Of a DNA stretch of 64,000 nucleotides, positions 7,783 through 16,658 are shown in pieces. The stretch's first letter is position 1; each line of letters opens with the position of its first letter. The stretch covers positions 403,852 to 467,851 of the forward strand of contig NZ_QUGI01000001.1 in the NCBI RefSeq assembly GCF_003478995.1, given 5' to 3'. The position numbers and the translations under genes were made by a program. The notes under the pieces are model-generated. The model worked only from the letters and a program-made list of their open reading frames with translations. It had not been told where the DNA came from and searched no databases. Origin of the DNA: Pseudoflavonifractor sp. AF19-9AC (GTDB lineage: Bacteria; Bacillota; Clostridia; Oscillospirales; Oscillospiraceae).

Positions 7783-9042
7783 ATGGAACAGCCAAAGCGG
7801 CGTTGGCAGGAGCATGCCCTGGAGGGGCTGGCCTTTACCAAGTGGCTGCTGTATGCCTGCGTGACAGGATTGCTGGTGGGGGCGGTAGGCGTGGCTTTCC
7901 ACGGGGGCATTGAATGGGCCTCCCATGTGCGGTCGGTCCATCCACGGCTTCTTCTCCTGCTGCCGGTGGGCGGCGTGGTGATTGTGCTGCTCTACCGCAT
8001 CTGCCATATGGAGGGGGACCGGGGCACCAACCTGGTGCTGGTGGCGGTGCGGGAGGCACTGCCTTTGAAGCTGCGCACGGCGCCCTTGATCTTCCTGGCC
8101 ACCGTCATTACCCACCTGGTGGGGGGCTCTGCAGGACGGGAGGGGGCGGCCCTCCAGCTGGGGGGAGCCCTGTCCGCCTACATGGGCCAGCGCATCCGGC
8201 TGGACGCCAAGGACAGCCGGATGCTGGTCATGTGCGGCATGGCGGCCGCCTTTTCCGCCCTCTTTGGTACCCCGCTCACCGCCGCTGTCTTTGCCATGGA
8301 AGTGGTGAGCGTGGGGGTCATGTACTATGCGGCCATGGTGCCCTGCCTGGTGGCCTCTCTCACCGCGCTGCAGCTGGCCCGGGCCTGCGGCCTCCATGTG
8401 GAGGACGGGTATCCGGTGACGGAGGCGGCCGGGCTGACGCCGCTGTCCATGGTCCAGGCGGCCGCCCTGGGGGTGCTGTGCGCCCTGGTGTCCATTTTGT
8501 TTTGTAAAGTCATGCACGCCGCGCCCCACCTCTATGAGAAATACATCCCCAGCACCTTGGTGCGGGCGGCCGTGGGGGGAGTGCTGGTGCTGGCCCTGAC
8601 CCTGGCGGTGGGGACCCAGGATTACAATGGGGCAGGGGACGCGGTCATCCGCCGCATGCTGGCGGGGGAGACCATTCCGGAGGCCTTCCTGCTGAAGATC
8701 CTCTTTACCGCCCTCACCCTAGGCGCGGGCTTCCGGGGCGGCGAAATTGTCCCCGTGCTCTTTACCGGCTGCGCCTTTGGCACCTGGGTGGGGCCCATGC
8801 TGGGGCTGCCCCACGCCTTCTCCGGGGCGCTGGGGATGGCGGCGGTGTTCTGCGGGGCCACTAACTGTCCGTTGACCTCCATTCTCCTGGCCTATGAGCT
8901 CTTTGGTGGAGCGGGGCTTCCGTTGTACGCCCTGTGCTGCGGGGTAGCCTATATGCTCTCGGGCTACTACGGGCTGTACAGCGAACAGAAAATTGTCTAC
9001 TCCAAATTCCGCACCGAGTGGATTGACAAGAAGGCCAAATGA
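7783..9042 (+). CDS. ClC-family chloride (or fluoride) channel/antiporter
   Basis: A 419-aa ClC protein with about ten hydrophobic segments. The gating-glutamate motif GREGAALQLG is near 115-124, and the second anion-pathway motif is GFRGGEIVPVLF near 316-327, matching the family G-x-F-x-P region. No C-terminal CBS domains are present, so it is the short bacterial form. Start ATG 7783 follows GGGGAG; the frame is open upstream but contains the promoter. Whether it carries chloride or fluoride, and whether it is a channel or exchanger, cannot be settled by eye. It is a single-gene unit. Confidence 0.9.
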   Translation: MEQPKRRWQEHALEGLAFTKWLLYACVTGLLVGAVGVAFHGGIEWASHVRSVHPRLLLLLPVGGVVIVLLYRICHMEGDRGTNLVLVAVREALPLKLRTAPLIFLATVITHLVGGSAGREGAALQLGGALSAYMGQRIRLDAKDSRMLVMCGMAAAFSALFGTPLTAAVFAMEVVSVGVMYYAAMVPCLVASLTALQLARACGLHVEDGYPVTEAAGLTPLSMVQAAALGVLCALVSILFCKVMHAAPHLYEKYIPSTLVRAAVGGVLVLALTLAVGTQDYNGAGDAVIRRMLAGETIPEAFLLKILFTALTLGAGFRGGEIVPVLFTGCAFGTWVGPMLGLPHAFSGALGMAAVFCGATNCPLTSILLAYELFGGAGLPLYALCCGVAYMLSGYYGLYSEQKIVYSKFRTEWIDKKAK

Positions 9043-9124
9043 CCCCTCTTTTCAAAACAGGGCTCATTGCCCCTTAGCGCTTTCCTTTATTTGCCGGGAG
9101 GGAGAAGAGGCTTTTTTTGCACCG

Positions 9125-9153
9125 TTGAAAAAGAAAGCCGCCCTGCTTATAAT
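9125..9153 (+). promoter_or_regulatory. Promoter of the ureohydrolase gene
   Basis: TTGAAA (9125-9130), a 17-nt spacer and TATAAT (9148-9153). It gives a leader of about 95 nt with a 7-bp stem, CAGCGGG (9163-9169) with CCCGCTG (9188-9194). Confidence 0.8.
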
Positions 9154-9254
9154 GTGGACTGTCAGCGGGAGAGTGCCCCCATGCCTGCCCGCTGCGGGAT
9201 AAAAACAACCAGTTGTACGCAAGAAAACCAGAACGTAAAGAAAGGTGAGTGTTT

Positions 9255-10205
9255 ATGCGTCCTGAATTGATTAGCCAGCCCATTACGGGCATTTGTTCCT
9301 TTGGCCGGTACCCCATCTGTCTGGACCTGGATGAGCTGAAGACCGACTTCGGCGTGCTGGGTGTCCCCTTTGACATGGATGTGGGCTTCTTGAGCGGGTC
9401 CCGCATGGGCCCTCGCCGTATTCGTGAGGCTTCCACCCAGTATGGCCGGGGCGAGGTGGGCTACTACGACTACGAGGCGGATGAGCAGATGCTGGCCGCC
9501 CCCATCACCATCTCCGACTGCGGCGATGCCGACGTGCTCCAGGGCGACCGGGACTACTCCTTCAAGTGCATTGAGCGGGCCGTCCGCCGCATCATCCGGG
9601 CGGGCGCCATTCCCATCGTCATGGGCGGTGACCACTCCATCAGCATCCCCGTGGGCCGGGCCCTGGAGGAGTATGGTAAGAAGATCTGCGTCATCCAGTT
9701 TGACGCCCACCTGGACTGGACCAGCAACGTGGGTCCCCTGGTTCAGGGCAACGGCAGCCCCATGCGCCGCATGTCTGAGATGGACCACATCGGCGACATG
9801 GTGCAGATCGGCCTGCGCGGCATGGGCAGCGGCAAGAAGTCCGACTACGACGATGCCCGGGCCTACGGCAGCCGCCTCATCTCTGCCCGGGAGCTCCACG
9901 ACAAGGGTGTCCAGTACGTTCTGGACCAGATTCCCGACGCCGAGGCCTACTATATCACCTTTGACATTGACGGCTATGACATGCCCCTGGCCCCCGGCGC
10001 GGCCTCCCCGCTGCCCGGCGGCATCACCTACGATGAGAGCATGGACATGCTGAAGGCCATCTGCGAGACCGGCAAGGTGGTGGCTATGGACCTGGTGGAG
10101 GTGGCCCCCGCCTATGATCCCACCGGCTGCACCGCCCGCCTGGCGGCCCTGACCATGCTCCAGGTCATTGCCCATGTGGGCAAGAAGCTCCACGAGAAGG
10201 ACTGA
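9255..10205 (+). CDS. Agmatinase/arginase-family ureohydrolase
   Basis: A 316-aa ureohydrolase that would hydrolyse a guanidino compound to urea plus an amine, using two Mn(II). The metal-binding motifs are in order: GGDHS near 122, DAHLD near 148 and DIDGYD near 235. Overall it is closest to agmatinase-type enzymes; guanidinobutyrase, guanidinase or formimidoylglutamase are possible. The start is ATG 9255 after AAAGGTGAG; GTG 9249 overlaps that site. It is monocistronic, with its own promoter and terminator, so there is no pathway context to name the substrate. Confidence 0.88.
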   Translation: MRPELISQPITGICSFGRYPICLDLDELKTDFGVLGVPFDMDVGFLSGSRMGPRRIREASTQYGRGEVGYYDYEADEQMLAAPITISDCGDADVLQGDRDYSFKCIERAVRRIIRAGAIPIVMGGDHSISIPVGRALEEYGKKICVIQFDAHLDWTSNVGPLVQGNGSPMRRMSEMDHIGDMVQIGLRGMGSGKKSDYDDARAYGSRLISARELHDKGVQYVLDQIPDAEAYYITFDIDGYDMPLAPGAASPLPGGITYDESMDMLKAICETGKVVAMDLVEVAPAYDPTGCTARLAALTMLQVIAHVGKKLHEKD

Positions 10206-10226
10206 GTGGTCTTTGACGGAACATCG

Positions 10227-10272
10227 GACCCCGGCCCCAGCGGAGAAAATCCGCCGGGGCCGGGGTTTCTTG
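10227..10272 (+). terminator. Terminator of the ureohydrolase gene
   Basis: A long GC-rich stem with arms ACCCCGGCCCC and GGGGCCGGGGT, an inner GCGGA/TCCGC stem, and a following TTTCTTGTT tract. Confidence 0.88.
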
Positions 10273-10301
10273 TTGAAAAAAGGGCACTTTGTCGATATAA
10301 T
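10273..10301 (+). promoter_or_regulatory. Promoter of the glyoxalase-fold gene
   Basis: TTGAAA (10273-10278), a 17-nt spacer and TATAAT (10296-10301), directly after the preceding terminator. Confidence 0.85.
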
Positions 10302-10360
10302 AACTCCGTGAGCCTTCTCCACATTGGGAGTGGGCCTTCGCGGAAAGGAGAATCATACGC

Positions 10361-10735
10361 ATGACAAAGTTTTATCACTTTAATTTTAACGTGGTGGATC
10401 TGGACCGGAGCCTGGAGTTCTACCACAAGGCCCTGAACCTCTCTCCCGTGCGCACCAAGGAGGCGGAAGACGGCTCCTTCAAGCTGGTGTTTCTGGGGGA
10501 TGAGACGGGCAGTGACTTCCAGCTGGAGCTGACCTGGCTGCGGGACCGGGGGGACAAGCCCTACAACCTGGGCGAGTGCGAATTCCACCTGGCCTTCCGC
10601 ACCGATGAGTTTGATGCCCTCCACGCCCGGCACAAGGAGATGGGCTGCATCTGCTTTGAAAATCTGGAGATGGGCGTCTACTTTATCACTGACCCGGACG
10701 GCTACTGGATTGAGATTGTGCCGGAGCATGACTGA
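10361..10735 (+). CDS. VOC-superfamily (glyoxalase I-like) protein
   Basis: A 124-aa vicinal-oxygen-chelate protein with two beta-alpha-beta-beta-beta modules. Metal-ligand positions fit glyoxalase I: the His in YHFNFNVVDLDRSLEFY at the start, Glu in LELTWL, His in CEFHLAF and Glu in YWIEIVPEH at the end. Lactoylglutathione lyase-type annotation is common for such proteins, but clostridia often lack glutathione, so the substrate is uncertain. The stop codon overlaps the next ATG, so the two genes are coupled. A good ribosome-binding site (AAAGGAG) precedes ATG 10361. Confidence 0.88.
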   Translation: MTKFYHFNFNVVDLDRSLEFYHKALNLSPVRTKEAEDGSFKLVFLGDETGSDFQLELTWLRDRGDKPYNLGECEFHLAFRTDEFDALHARHKEMGCICFENLEMGVYFITDPDGYWIEIVPEHD

Positions 10736-11775
10736 TGGCTAAAGGTGACCGAAATCCGGGCTGGCACGGCTTTTTCCGGGCCTTCACCGTGCTGTGTGCC
10801 ATTATTCTGCTGCTGGCTCAGAGCGGACAGGCCTCTGCCTCCGGCGGAGACTGGCAGGTCCTGTCGGTGTATGAGGGGCTGACCTCATGGACGGTGCCCG
10901 CCCTCTTCCTCCTGTGGGGCATGTTTGCCCTGGAGGAGGGGAAGCCCAACGTCTCCTCATCCCTGCTGGGGCTGGCTCTGCCGGCCTTCTGCCTGCTGGT
11001 GTTCTGGGGCGCGGTGTACGCTGTGGCGGCCCATCTGCTGGGGGGCGGGGCTTTGAGCTGGGGCGGCATCTGGAACGCTCTGGTGTCTGCCGCCAAGGGC
11101 AACACCTACTTCCATCTGTGGGTGCTCTATCCCCTCATCGGGCTTTATCTGGTCCATCCGGTGATCCACCGCTTCACTTTCTCCGCCAGCCGGGGGGAGG
11201 TGCGCTATTTCCTTCTTCTGTGCCTGCTGTTTGCCAGCCTGCTGCCCATGTGGAGTGTGTTTCATCCGGAGAGCGTGGTGGCCGCACTGCTGGAGCGGCT
11301 GCGGGTCCATCTGGTGCTGGGCTGGGTGGGCTGCTATGTGGCCGGGTGGTACCTGCGCCATTACACCATCAGCCGTGTTTCGGAGTTTGTTTTGTACATC
11401 CTGGGCATCCTGGGGCTGGTACTTACCCTCATGGGAGACCGGCTGATGGGCGGTGGAAGGGCACTTTGGTACCAGTACACCTCTCCCAACGTGGTACTGA
11501 CAGCGGTGGCCCTGTGCGTGCTGTTCCGCTATGTGCTGGGCATCAGTGAGGAGCGCTCCCGCCGCCGCTCCGTCTATTCCCTGGGGAGCTTTGCCTTTGG
11601 AATCTACCTCATCCACCAGCTGTGGGTGCTGATCTTCCAGTGGCTGGGAGTGTCCATGACGGCCTTTTCTCCCGTCCTGTCCGTGCCCTTTTTTGCCCTG
11701 GTCTTTTTCCTGCTCTCCGCTCCCTTTGCCTGGCTGCTGTTCAAAATCCCAGGCGTTGGGAATTATCTCACTTAA
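10735..11775 (+). CDS. Acyltransferase-3-like integral membrane protein
   Basis: A 346-aa membrane protein with about ten hydrophobic segments and the order expected of the acyltransferase-3 family (O-acetylation of surface sugars, lipids or peptidoglycan). Supporting marks are the family-like stretch FHLWVLYPLIGLYLVHPVI near 123-141 and SFAFGIYLIHQLW near 284-296. The usual N-terminal catalytic His in an RxxxxxxHH-like motif is not obvious, so activity is uncertain. It starts on the last base of the upstream stop (TGATG). The acceptor molecule cannot be inferred. Confidence 0.75.
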   Translation: MAKGDRNPGWHGFFRAFTVLCAIILLLAQSGQASASGGDWQVLSVYEGLTSWTVPALFLLWGMFALEEGKPNVSSSLLGLALPAFCLLVFWGAVYAVAAHLLGGGALSWGGIWNALVSAAKGNTYFHLWVLYPLIGLYLVHPVIHRFTFSASRGEVRYFLLLCLLFASLLPMWSVFHPESVVAALLERLRVHLVLGWVGCYVAGWYLRHYTISRVSEFVLYILGILGLVLTLMGDRLMGGGRALWYQYTSPNVVLTAVALCVLFRYVLGISEERSRRRSVYSLGSFAFGIYLIHQLWVLIFQWLGVSMTAFSPVLSVPFFALVFFLLSAPFAWLLFKIPGVGNYLT

Positions 11776-11792
11776 AGAACTCAGAATATAAG

Positions 11793-11828
11793 AAAAAGCC
11801 CCGGAACCTGAGGTTCCGGGGCTTTTTT
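11793..11828. terminator. Bidirectional terminator between acyltransferase and secA
   Basis: AAAAAGCCCCGGAACC and GGTTCCGGGGCTTTTTT form a 13-bp-plus stem with T/A tracts on both sides, between convergent genes. Confidence 0.95.
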
Positions 11829-11836
11829 CATGCCAT

Positions 11837-14593
11837 TTACTTCAAATCAGGATGGTACTGCTTGCAGGTACATTTTTTCCACTTCAGGCCAGAGCCGCAG
11901 GGGCAGGGGTCGTTGCGGCCGATCTTGATGACCTTTTTCACCGGCTGCTTTTGGACGGTGCCGTCGCTGGCGCCGGACTCGGAGGTGATCTTGGCCACGC
12001 GCTCCCGCTTGACCTCCTCGTTCTTCTTCAGACGAACCAGGAACAGCCGGCGCAGGGTCTCCTCCTGAATGGCGGCCACCATCTGCTCGAACATCTCGTA
12101 GCCTTCCTTCTTGTAGGCCACCACGGGGTCGGTCTGGGCGTAAGCCCGCAGGCCGATGCCCTGCTTCAGGTCGTTCATGGCGTCGATCTGGTCCATCCAG
12201 TACTCGTCCACCACCCGGAGCATGATCACGCGCTCCAGCTCCCGCATGAGGGGAGAGCCAAACTCCTCTTCCTTCTTGGCGTAGATCTCCTTGGCCTTGC
12301 TGCTGACCATCTCCACCAGAGCCTCGGTATCATATTGCTGCAGCTCCTCGTCGGTGAGATTCAACTCGTCGGGGGCCAGGAACATGGTGCGGAAGGGAGC
12401 CACGGCCTCCCGGAAGGACTCGGCATCCATGTGCTTCTGCTCACCCATGTGGCCGAGGATGGCGCTCTCCACCATGGAGTGGAGCATGTTCTGGATGGAA
12501 CCCTGGAGGTCCTCGCCGTCCAGCACCTGGCGGCGCTGCTTGTAGATGACCTCACGCTGGGTGTTCATCACGTCGTCGTACTGCAGCACGTTCTTCCGGG
12601 CCTGGAAGTTCCGGGACTCCACCTGCTTCTGGGCGTTCTCGATGGCGCCGGAAAGCATCTTGGCGTCGATGGGGGTGTCCTCGTCCACGCCCAGCTTCTC
12701 CATCATGCCCATGACTCGCTCAGAGCCGAAGAGACGCATGATGTCGTCCTCCAGGGACAGGTAGAAGCGGGTCTCGCCGGGGTCGCCCTGACGGCCGGCA
12801 CGGCCGCGCAGCTGGTTATCGATGCGGCGGGACTCGTGGCGCTCGGTGCCCAGGATGAACAGGCCGCCCACGTCGCGGACCTTGTCCGCCTCCTCGCGGA
12901 TGGCCTCCTTGTACTTGGCCTCCGCCTCGGTAAACATCTTCCGGGCGTTGAGGATTTCCTCATTGTCGGTCTCGGCAAAGCCGGTGGCCTCAGCGATGAG
13001 CTCATCGGTGAGCCCAGCCTTGCGCAGGTCGGCCTTGGCCAGATACTCTGCGTTGCCGCCCAGCATAATATCGGTACCACGGCCGGCCATGTTGGTGGCC
13101 ACGGTGACGGCGCCGAACTTACCGGCCTGGGCCACGATTTCGGCTTCCTTCTCGTGGTTCTTGGCGTTCAGAACGTTGTGGGGGATGCCCTTGCGCTTGA
13201 GGATGGCGGACAGCTCCTCCGACTTCTCGATGGAGATGGTGCCTACCAGTACGGGCTGGCCCTTGGCGTGGCACTCCTCGATCTGGCTGACGATGGCCCG
13301 CAGCTTGCCGTTGGTGTTCTTGTACACCACGTCGGGGCGGTCGATTCGGGCCAGGGGCTTGTTGGTGGGGATCTCCACGATGTCCAGCTCGTAGATGGTG
13401 CCGAACTCCTCCTGCTCGGTCATGGCGGTACCGGTCATGCCGGAGAGCTTGTCGTAGAGACGGAAGTAGTTCTGGAAGGTGATGGTAGCCAGGGTCTTGG
13501 ACTCGTTGGCCACTTCCACGTGCTCCTTGGCCTCGATGGCCTGGTGGAGGCCCTCGTTATAGCGGCGGCCGAACATGAGACGGCCGGTGAACTCGTCCAC
13601 GATGATGACCTGTCCGTCCTTCACCACGTAGTCGATGTCCCGCTTCATCACGCCACGGGCCTTGATGGCCTGGTTGATGTGGTGGGAGAGAGTGGTGTTC
13701 TCCGGGTCGGCCAGGTTCTCAATGTTGAAGAACTGCTCGGCCTTCTTGATGCCGGGGGCGGTGAGGGTGGCGGTGCGGGCCTTCTCGTCGACGATGTAGT
13801 CGGCGTCGATGTCCACATCCTCCTCTTCCTTCTCGTCCACCTTGGCAATGCGCTGGCAGCGCAGGCGGGAGACGAACTGGTCCACGATGGTGTAGAGCTG
13901 GGTGGATTTCTCGCCCTGGCCGGAAATGATCAGAGGGGTTCTGGCCTCGTCGATGAGGATGGAGTCCACCTCATCCACGATGGCGAAGGCATGGCCCCGC
14001 TGCACCAGCTCGGAGGAGTAGATGGCCATGTTGTCCCGCAGGTAGTCAAAGCCGAACTCGTTGTTGGTGCCGTAGGTAATGTCGGCGGCATAGGCGTCCT
14101 TCTTGTCCTGGCCGGTGACCCCGTGGATCACTAGGCCCACGGTGAGGCCCATGAAGCGGTAGACCTTGCCCATCCACTCGCTGTCGCGCTTGGCCAGGTA
14201 GTCGTTGACGGTGACGATGTGCACGCCCTTGCCCGCCAGGGCGTTGAGGTAGGCGGGGAGGGTGGCCACCAGGGTCTTGCCTTCGCCGGTCTTCATCTCG
14301 GCGATGCGGCCCTGGTGCAGTACGATGCCGCCCACCACCTGAACCCGGTAGGGGCGCATGCCCAGCACACGCCAGGCGGCCTCGCGGCAGGCGGCGAAGG
14401 CCTCGGGGAGAATGTCGTCCAGAGTCTCGCCGTTCTGAAGGCGCTCTTTGAACTCCGGGGTCTTGGCCTGAAGCTGCTGGTCAGTCAGGGCCTTGTACTC
14501 CTCCTCCAGGGCGTCCACCTTGTCCGCGATGGGATAGATGGACTTCAGTTCCCGCTGGGAGGAGGTGCCGAAAATTTTGGTAAACAAACTCAT
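11837..14593 (-). CDS. secA: Preprotein translocase ATPase SecA
   Basis: A 918-aa SecA, the ATPase that pushes secretory proteins through SecYEG. Walker A MKTGEGKT is near 100-107, the DEVD box near 208-211 ([17 protein letters not shown]), the second nucleotide-binding fold includes [11 protein letters not shown], and the helicase-like [13 protein letters not shown] follows. The C-terminus carries the SEC-C zinc motif (DPCPCGSG then KKCTC), which binds SecB-like partners or ribosomes. The length is normal. It is transcribed alone, leftward, ending at the shared terminator. Confidence 0.98.
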   Translation of the reverse strand: MSLFTKIFGTSSQRELKSIYPIADKVDALEEEYKALTDQQLQAKTPEFKERLQNGETLDDILPEAFAACREAAWRVLGMRPYRVQVVGGIVLHQGRIAEMKTGEGKTLVATLPAYLNALAGKGVHIVTVNDYLAKRDSEWMGKVYRFMGLTVGLVIHGVTGQDKKDAYAADITYGTNNEFGFDYLRDNMAIYSSELVQRGHAFAIVDEVDSILIDEARTPLIISGQGEKSTQLYTIVDQFVSRLRCQRIAKVDEKEEEDVDIDADYIVDEKARTATLTAPGIKKAEQFFNIENLADPENTTLSHHINQAIKARGVMKRDIDYVVKDGQVIIVDEFTGRLMFGRRYNEGLHQAIEAKEHVEVANESKTLATITFQNYFRLYDKLSGMTGTAMTEQEEFGTIYELDIVEIPTNKPLARIDRPDVVYKNTNGKLRAIVSQIEECHAKGQPVLVGTISIEKSEELSAILKRKGIPHNVLNAKNHEKEAEIVAQAGKFGAVTVATNMAGRGTDIMLGGNAEYLAKADLRKAGLTDELIAEATGFAETDNEEILNARKMFTEAEAKYKEAIREEADKVRDVGGLFILGTERHESRRIDNQLRGRAGRQGDPGETRFYLSLEDDIMRLFGSERVMGMMEKLGVDEDTPIDAKMLSGAIENAQKQVESRNFQARKNVLQYDDVMNTQREVIYKQRRQVLDGEDLQGSIQNMLHSMVESAILGHMGEQKHMDAESFREAVAPFRTMFLAPDELNLTDEELQQYDTEALVEMVSSKAKEIYAKKEEEFGSPLMRELERVIMLRVVDEYWMDQIDAMNDLKQGIGLRAYAQTDPVVAYKKEGYEMFEQMVAAIQEETLRRLFLVRLKKNEEVKRERVAKITSESGASDGTVQKQPVKKVIKIGRNDPCPCGSGLKWKKCTCKQYHPDLK

Positions 14594-14665
14594 AGCAGTA
14601 AAACACCTCTTGGCTGTGGGGGACCGTCAAGGCATACTTCCCCCCTATAATCAGTCATCCTATGC

Positions 14666-14674
14666 AGTATATCA
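14666..14674 (-). promoter_or_regulatory. Likely secA promoter (extended -10)
   Basis: On the minus strand, TGATATACT forms an extended -10 about 75 bp upstream of secA; the -35 region is only T-rich. Upstream, 14730-14751 holds an inverted repeat (AGGGAAT, 7 nt, ATTCCCT) of unknown meaning. Confidence 0.45.
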
Positions 14675-14787
14675 TACTCCATACCAAGAAAAAAGAGCAA
14701 ATTGTAAACATTTCATGGTTGTGAGCGGTAGGGAATGGGGAATATTCCCTAAAAATCCGTCTCTGGCGAATTAATGTCCGCCAGGGA

Positions 14788-14816
14788 TTGACAAAGGGGC
14801 GGAGGTGTGGTAAGGT
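14788..14816 (+). promoter_or_regulatory. Promoter of the glycine-riboswitch transcript
   Basis: TTGACA (14788-14793), a 17-nt spacer and TAAGGT (14811-14816) with TGG in front as an extended -10. Transcription would begin just before the first aptamer. Confidence 0.65.
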
Positions 14817-14817
14817 A

Positions 14818-15016
14818 TCTCTCGCAACTGAATAGGACAGACGAAGCGTGCAGGAAAACAGCCATCCGGCTTACCGAAGGAGTAACACTCTCAGGTGTCC
14901 CATCCGGGACGAGGACTGTGCGCGGATGTAACTCTGGAGAAGCTCGATTCGAGTGCCGAAGGTGCAACGCGGTTTTTTTAGGCCGCCAATCTCTCAGGCA
15001 AAAGGACAGAGGAGGA
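14818..15016 (+). ncRNA. Tandem glycine riboswitch (two aptamers)
   Basis: Two copies of the glycine aptamer core are seen. The first has CCGAAGGAG (14874-14882) and CTCTCAGG (14888-14895). The second has CCGAAGGTG (14956-14964) and CTCTCAGGCAAAAGGACAGA (14991-15010). The downstream gene is a glycine/alanine symporter, as is common for this riboswitch class. The expression platform is the terminator hairpin at 15076-15111. Whether glycine switches this importer on or off needs the alternative pairing to be modelled. Confidence 0.93.
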
Positions 15017-15075
15017 CAAACGCCCCATGGGTGCGCTTTTGCGTGCAGGGAGGGCGGTATTTTGTCGCCATGTTT

Positions 15076-15111
15076 TTCGGATCGCGGAACTTCTCCGCGG
15101 TCCGATTTTTG
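15076..15111 (+). terminator. Expression-platform terminator of the glycine riboswitch
   Basis: CGGATCGCGG pairs with CCGCGGTCCG (one T-G wobble), followed by ATTTTTGTTT. It lies between aptamer 2 and the symporter ribosome-binding site. Confidence 0.75.
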
Positions 15112-15137
15112 TTTCAAGGAGAGAGGAGAAATACGTC

Positions 15138-16544
15138 ATGTTAGCAGATCTGGAAGCAGTACTCTATCCCATTGTATCCAAGATTAACGTCTACTTATCC
15201 AACTATATTCTGGTCTTCCTGCTCATCGGCGTGGGCCTGTGGTACTCCATCCGCACCCACTTCGTGCAGGTTCGCTGCTTCGGTGAGGGTATGAAGAAGG
15301 TGTTCGGCAACCTGTCTCTTCGGGGCGGAAAGCAGGAGCACGGTATGAGCTCCTTCCAGGCTCTGGCCACCGCCATCGCCGCCCAGGTGGGCACCGGCAA
15401 TATCGTGGGCTCCTCCGGCGCCATTCTGGCCGGCGGCCCCGGTGCTATCTTCTGGATGTGGATCATTGCCTTCTTTGGCATGGCCACTATCTACGCCGAG
15501 GCCACCCTGGCCATCAAGACCCGCCGCAAGGATCCTGACGGCTCCTACCACGGCGGCCCCGTCTATTACATCACCACTGCCTTCAAGGGTGCTTTCGGTA
15601 AGTTCCTGGCCGGCTTCTTCGCTGTGGCCATCATCCTGGCTCTGGGCTTCATGGGCTGCATGGTGCAGTCCAACTCCATCGGCTCCACCTTCCAGACCGC
15701 CTTTGGTGTCCCCTCCTGGATTGTGGGCATCGTGCTGGTCATTATCTGCGGCTTCATCTTCCTGGGCGGCGTGCAGCGTCTGGCAGCCGTCACCGAGAAG
15801 ATTGTTCCCATCATGGCTGTCATCTTCCTGGCCGGCGGCCTGGTGGTGCTGGTGATGCGGGCCTCCTATATCCCCGCTACCTTCGCCATGATCTTCAAGT
15901 ATGCCTTCCAGCCCCAGGCCATCATCGGCGGCAGCTTCGGCTACGCCCTGAAGGAGGCTATCAGCCAGGGTGCCAAGCGCGGCCTCTTCTCCAATGAGGC
16001 CGGTATGGGCTCCACCCCCCACGCTCACGCTCAGGCCAACGTCACCGATCCCCACGACCAGGGTGTGGTAGCCATGGTTGGTGTGTTCATGGACACCTTC
16101 GTGGTGCTGACCCTCAATGCGCTGGTGATCATCTCCACCCTGTACACCCCCGACGGACCTCTGGCCGGTTGCGGCGCGGCGGCAGCCAGCACCACCCTCA
16201 ACAAGACCAATCTGGCCCAGACCGCTTTCGGCAGCGTCATGGGAGCCGATGCCGGTGCCATGTTTGTGGCGGTGTGCCTGTTCTTCTTTGCTTTCTCCAC
16301 CATCCTCGGCTGGAACCTGTTTGGTAAGATCAATGTGATTTACCTCTTCGGCAAGAAGTCTGTGCCTGTTTACTCCGCCCTTGCTCTGGTGTTCATCTTC
16401 CTGGGCACCCTGATGTCCAACGATCTGGTGTGGGAGATGACCGACATGTTCAATAACCTCATGGTGATTCCCAACGCCATCGGCCTCTTTGCTCTTACCA
16501 GTGTCGTGGTGGCTTCCACCCACGGCATGGGAAAGAAAAAGTAA
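15138..16544 (+). CDS. Sodium:alanine/glycine symporter (AGCS family)
   Basis: A 468-aa importer of glycine and alanine driven by sodium. It has about ten hydrophobic segments. Family marks are QALATAIAAQVGTGNIVG in the second segment region, the GGPGAIFWMWI stretch, and SNEAGMGSTPHAHA near 300, which is the most conserved AGCS motif. Start ATG 15138 follows GAGAGGAG; the longer open frame includes the riboswitch terminator and is rejected. It is controlled by the tandem glycine riboswitch and is a single-gene unit. Confidence 0.96.
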   Translation: MLADLEAVLYPIVSKINVYLSNYILVFLLIGVGLWYSIRTHFVQVRCFGEGMKKVFGNLSLRGGKQEHGMSSFQALATAIAAQVGTGNIVGSSGAILAGGPGAIFWMWIIAFFGMATIYAEATLAIKTRRKDPDGSYHGGPVYYITTAFKGAFGKFLAGFFAVAIILALGFMGCMVQSNSIGSTFQTAFGVPSWIVGIVLVIICGFIFLGGVQRLAAVTEKIVPIMAVIFLAGGLVVLVMRASYIPATFAMIFKYAFQPQAIIGGSFGYALKEAISQGAKRGLFSNEAGMGSTPHAHAQANVTDPHDQGVVAMVGVFMDTFVVLTLNALVIISTLYTPDGPLAGCGAAAASTTLNKTNLAQTAFGSVMGADAGAMFVAVCLFFFAFSTILGWNLFGKINVIYLFGKKSVPVYSALALVFIFLGTLMSNDLVWEMTDMFNNLMVIPNAIGLFALTSVVVASTHGMGKKK

Positions 16545-16556
16545 GTACAGATGCTG

Positions 16557-16594
16557 AAATGCCCGGTCTCTTTCTCAGGGACCGGGCATTTTAT
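16557..16594 (+). terminator. Terminator of the AGCS symporter gene
   Basis: ATGCCCGGTC and GACCGGGCAT form a 10-bp stem, followed by TTTATCTTT. Confidence 0.85.
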
Positions 16595-16595
16595 C

Positions 16596-16624
16596 TTTAC
16601 GGAGACAGCGGGGCATGCTATGAT
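16596..16624 (+). promoter_or_regulatory. Promoter of the rlmD-like gene
   Basis: TTTACG (16596-16601), a 17-nt spacer and TATGAT (16619-16624) preceded by TGC, an extended -10. Confidence 0.6.
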
Positions 16625-16658
16625 AAGGGCAAGGAAACTGGAAATGCGAGGAAGATGC

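Noticed and set aside
11852..14134. 760-aa open frame opposite secA
   Set aside because: Shadow of secA; no start context and low-complexity composition.
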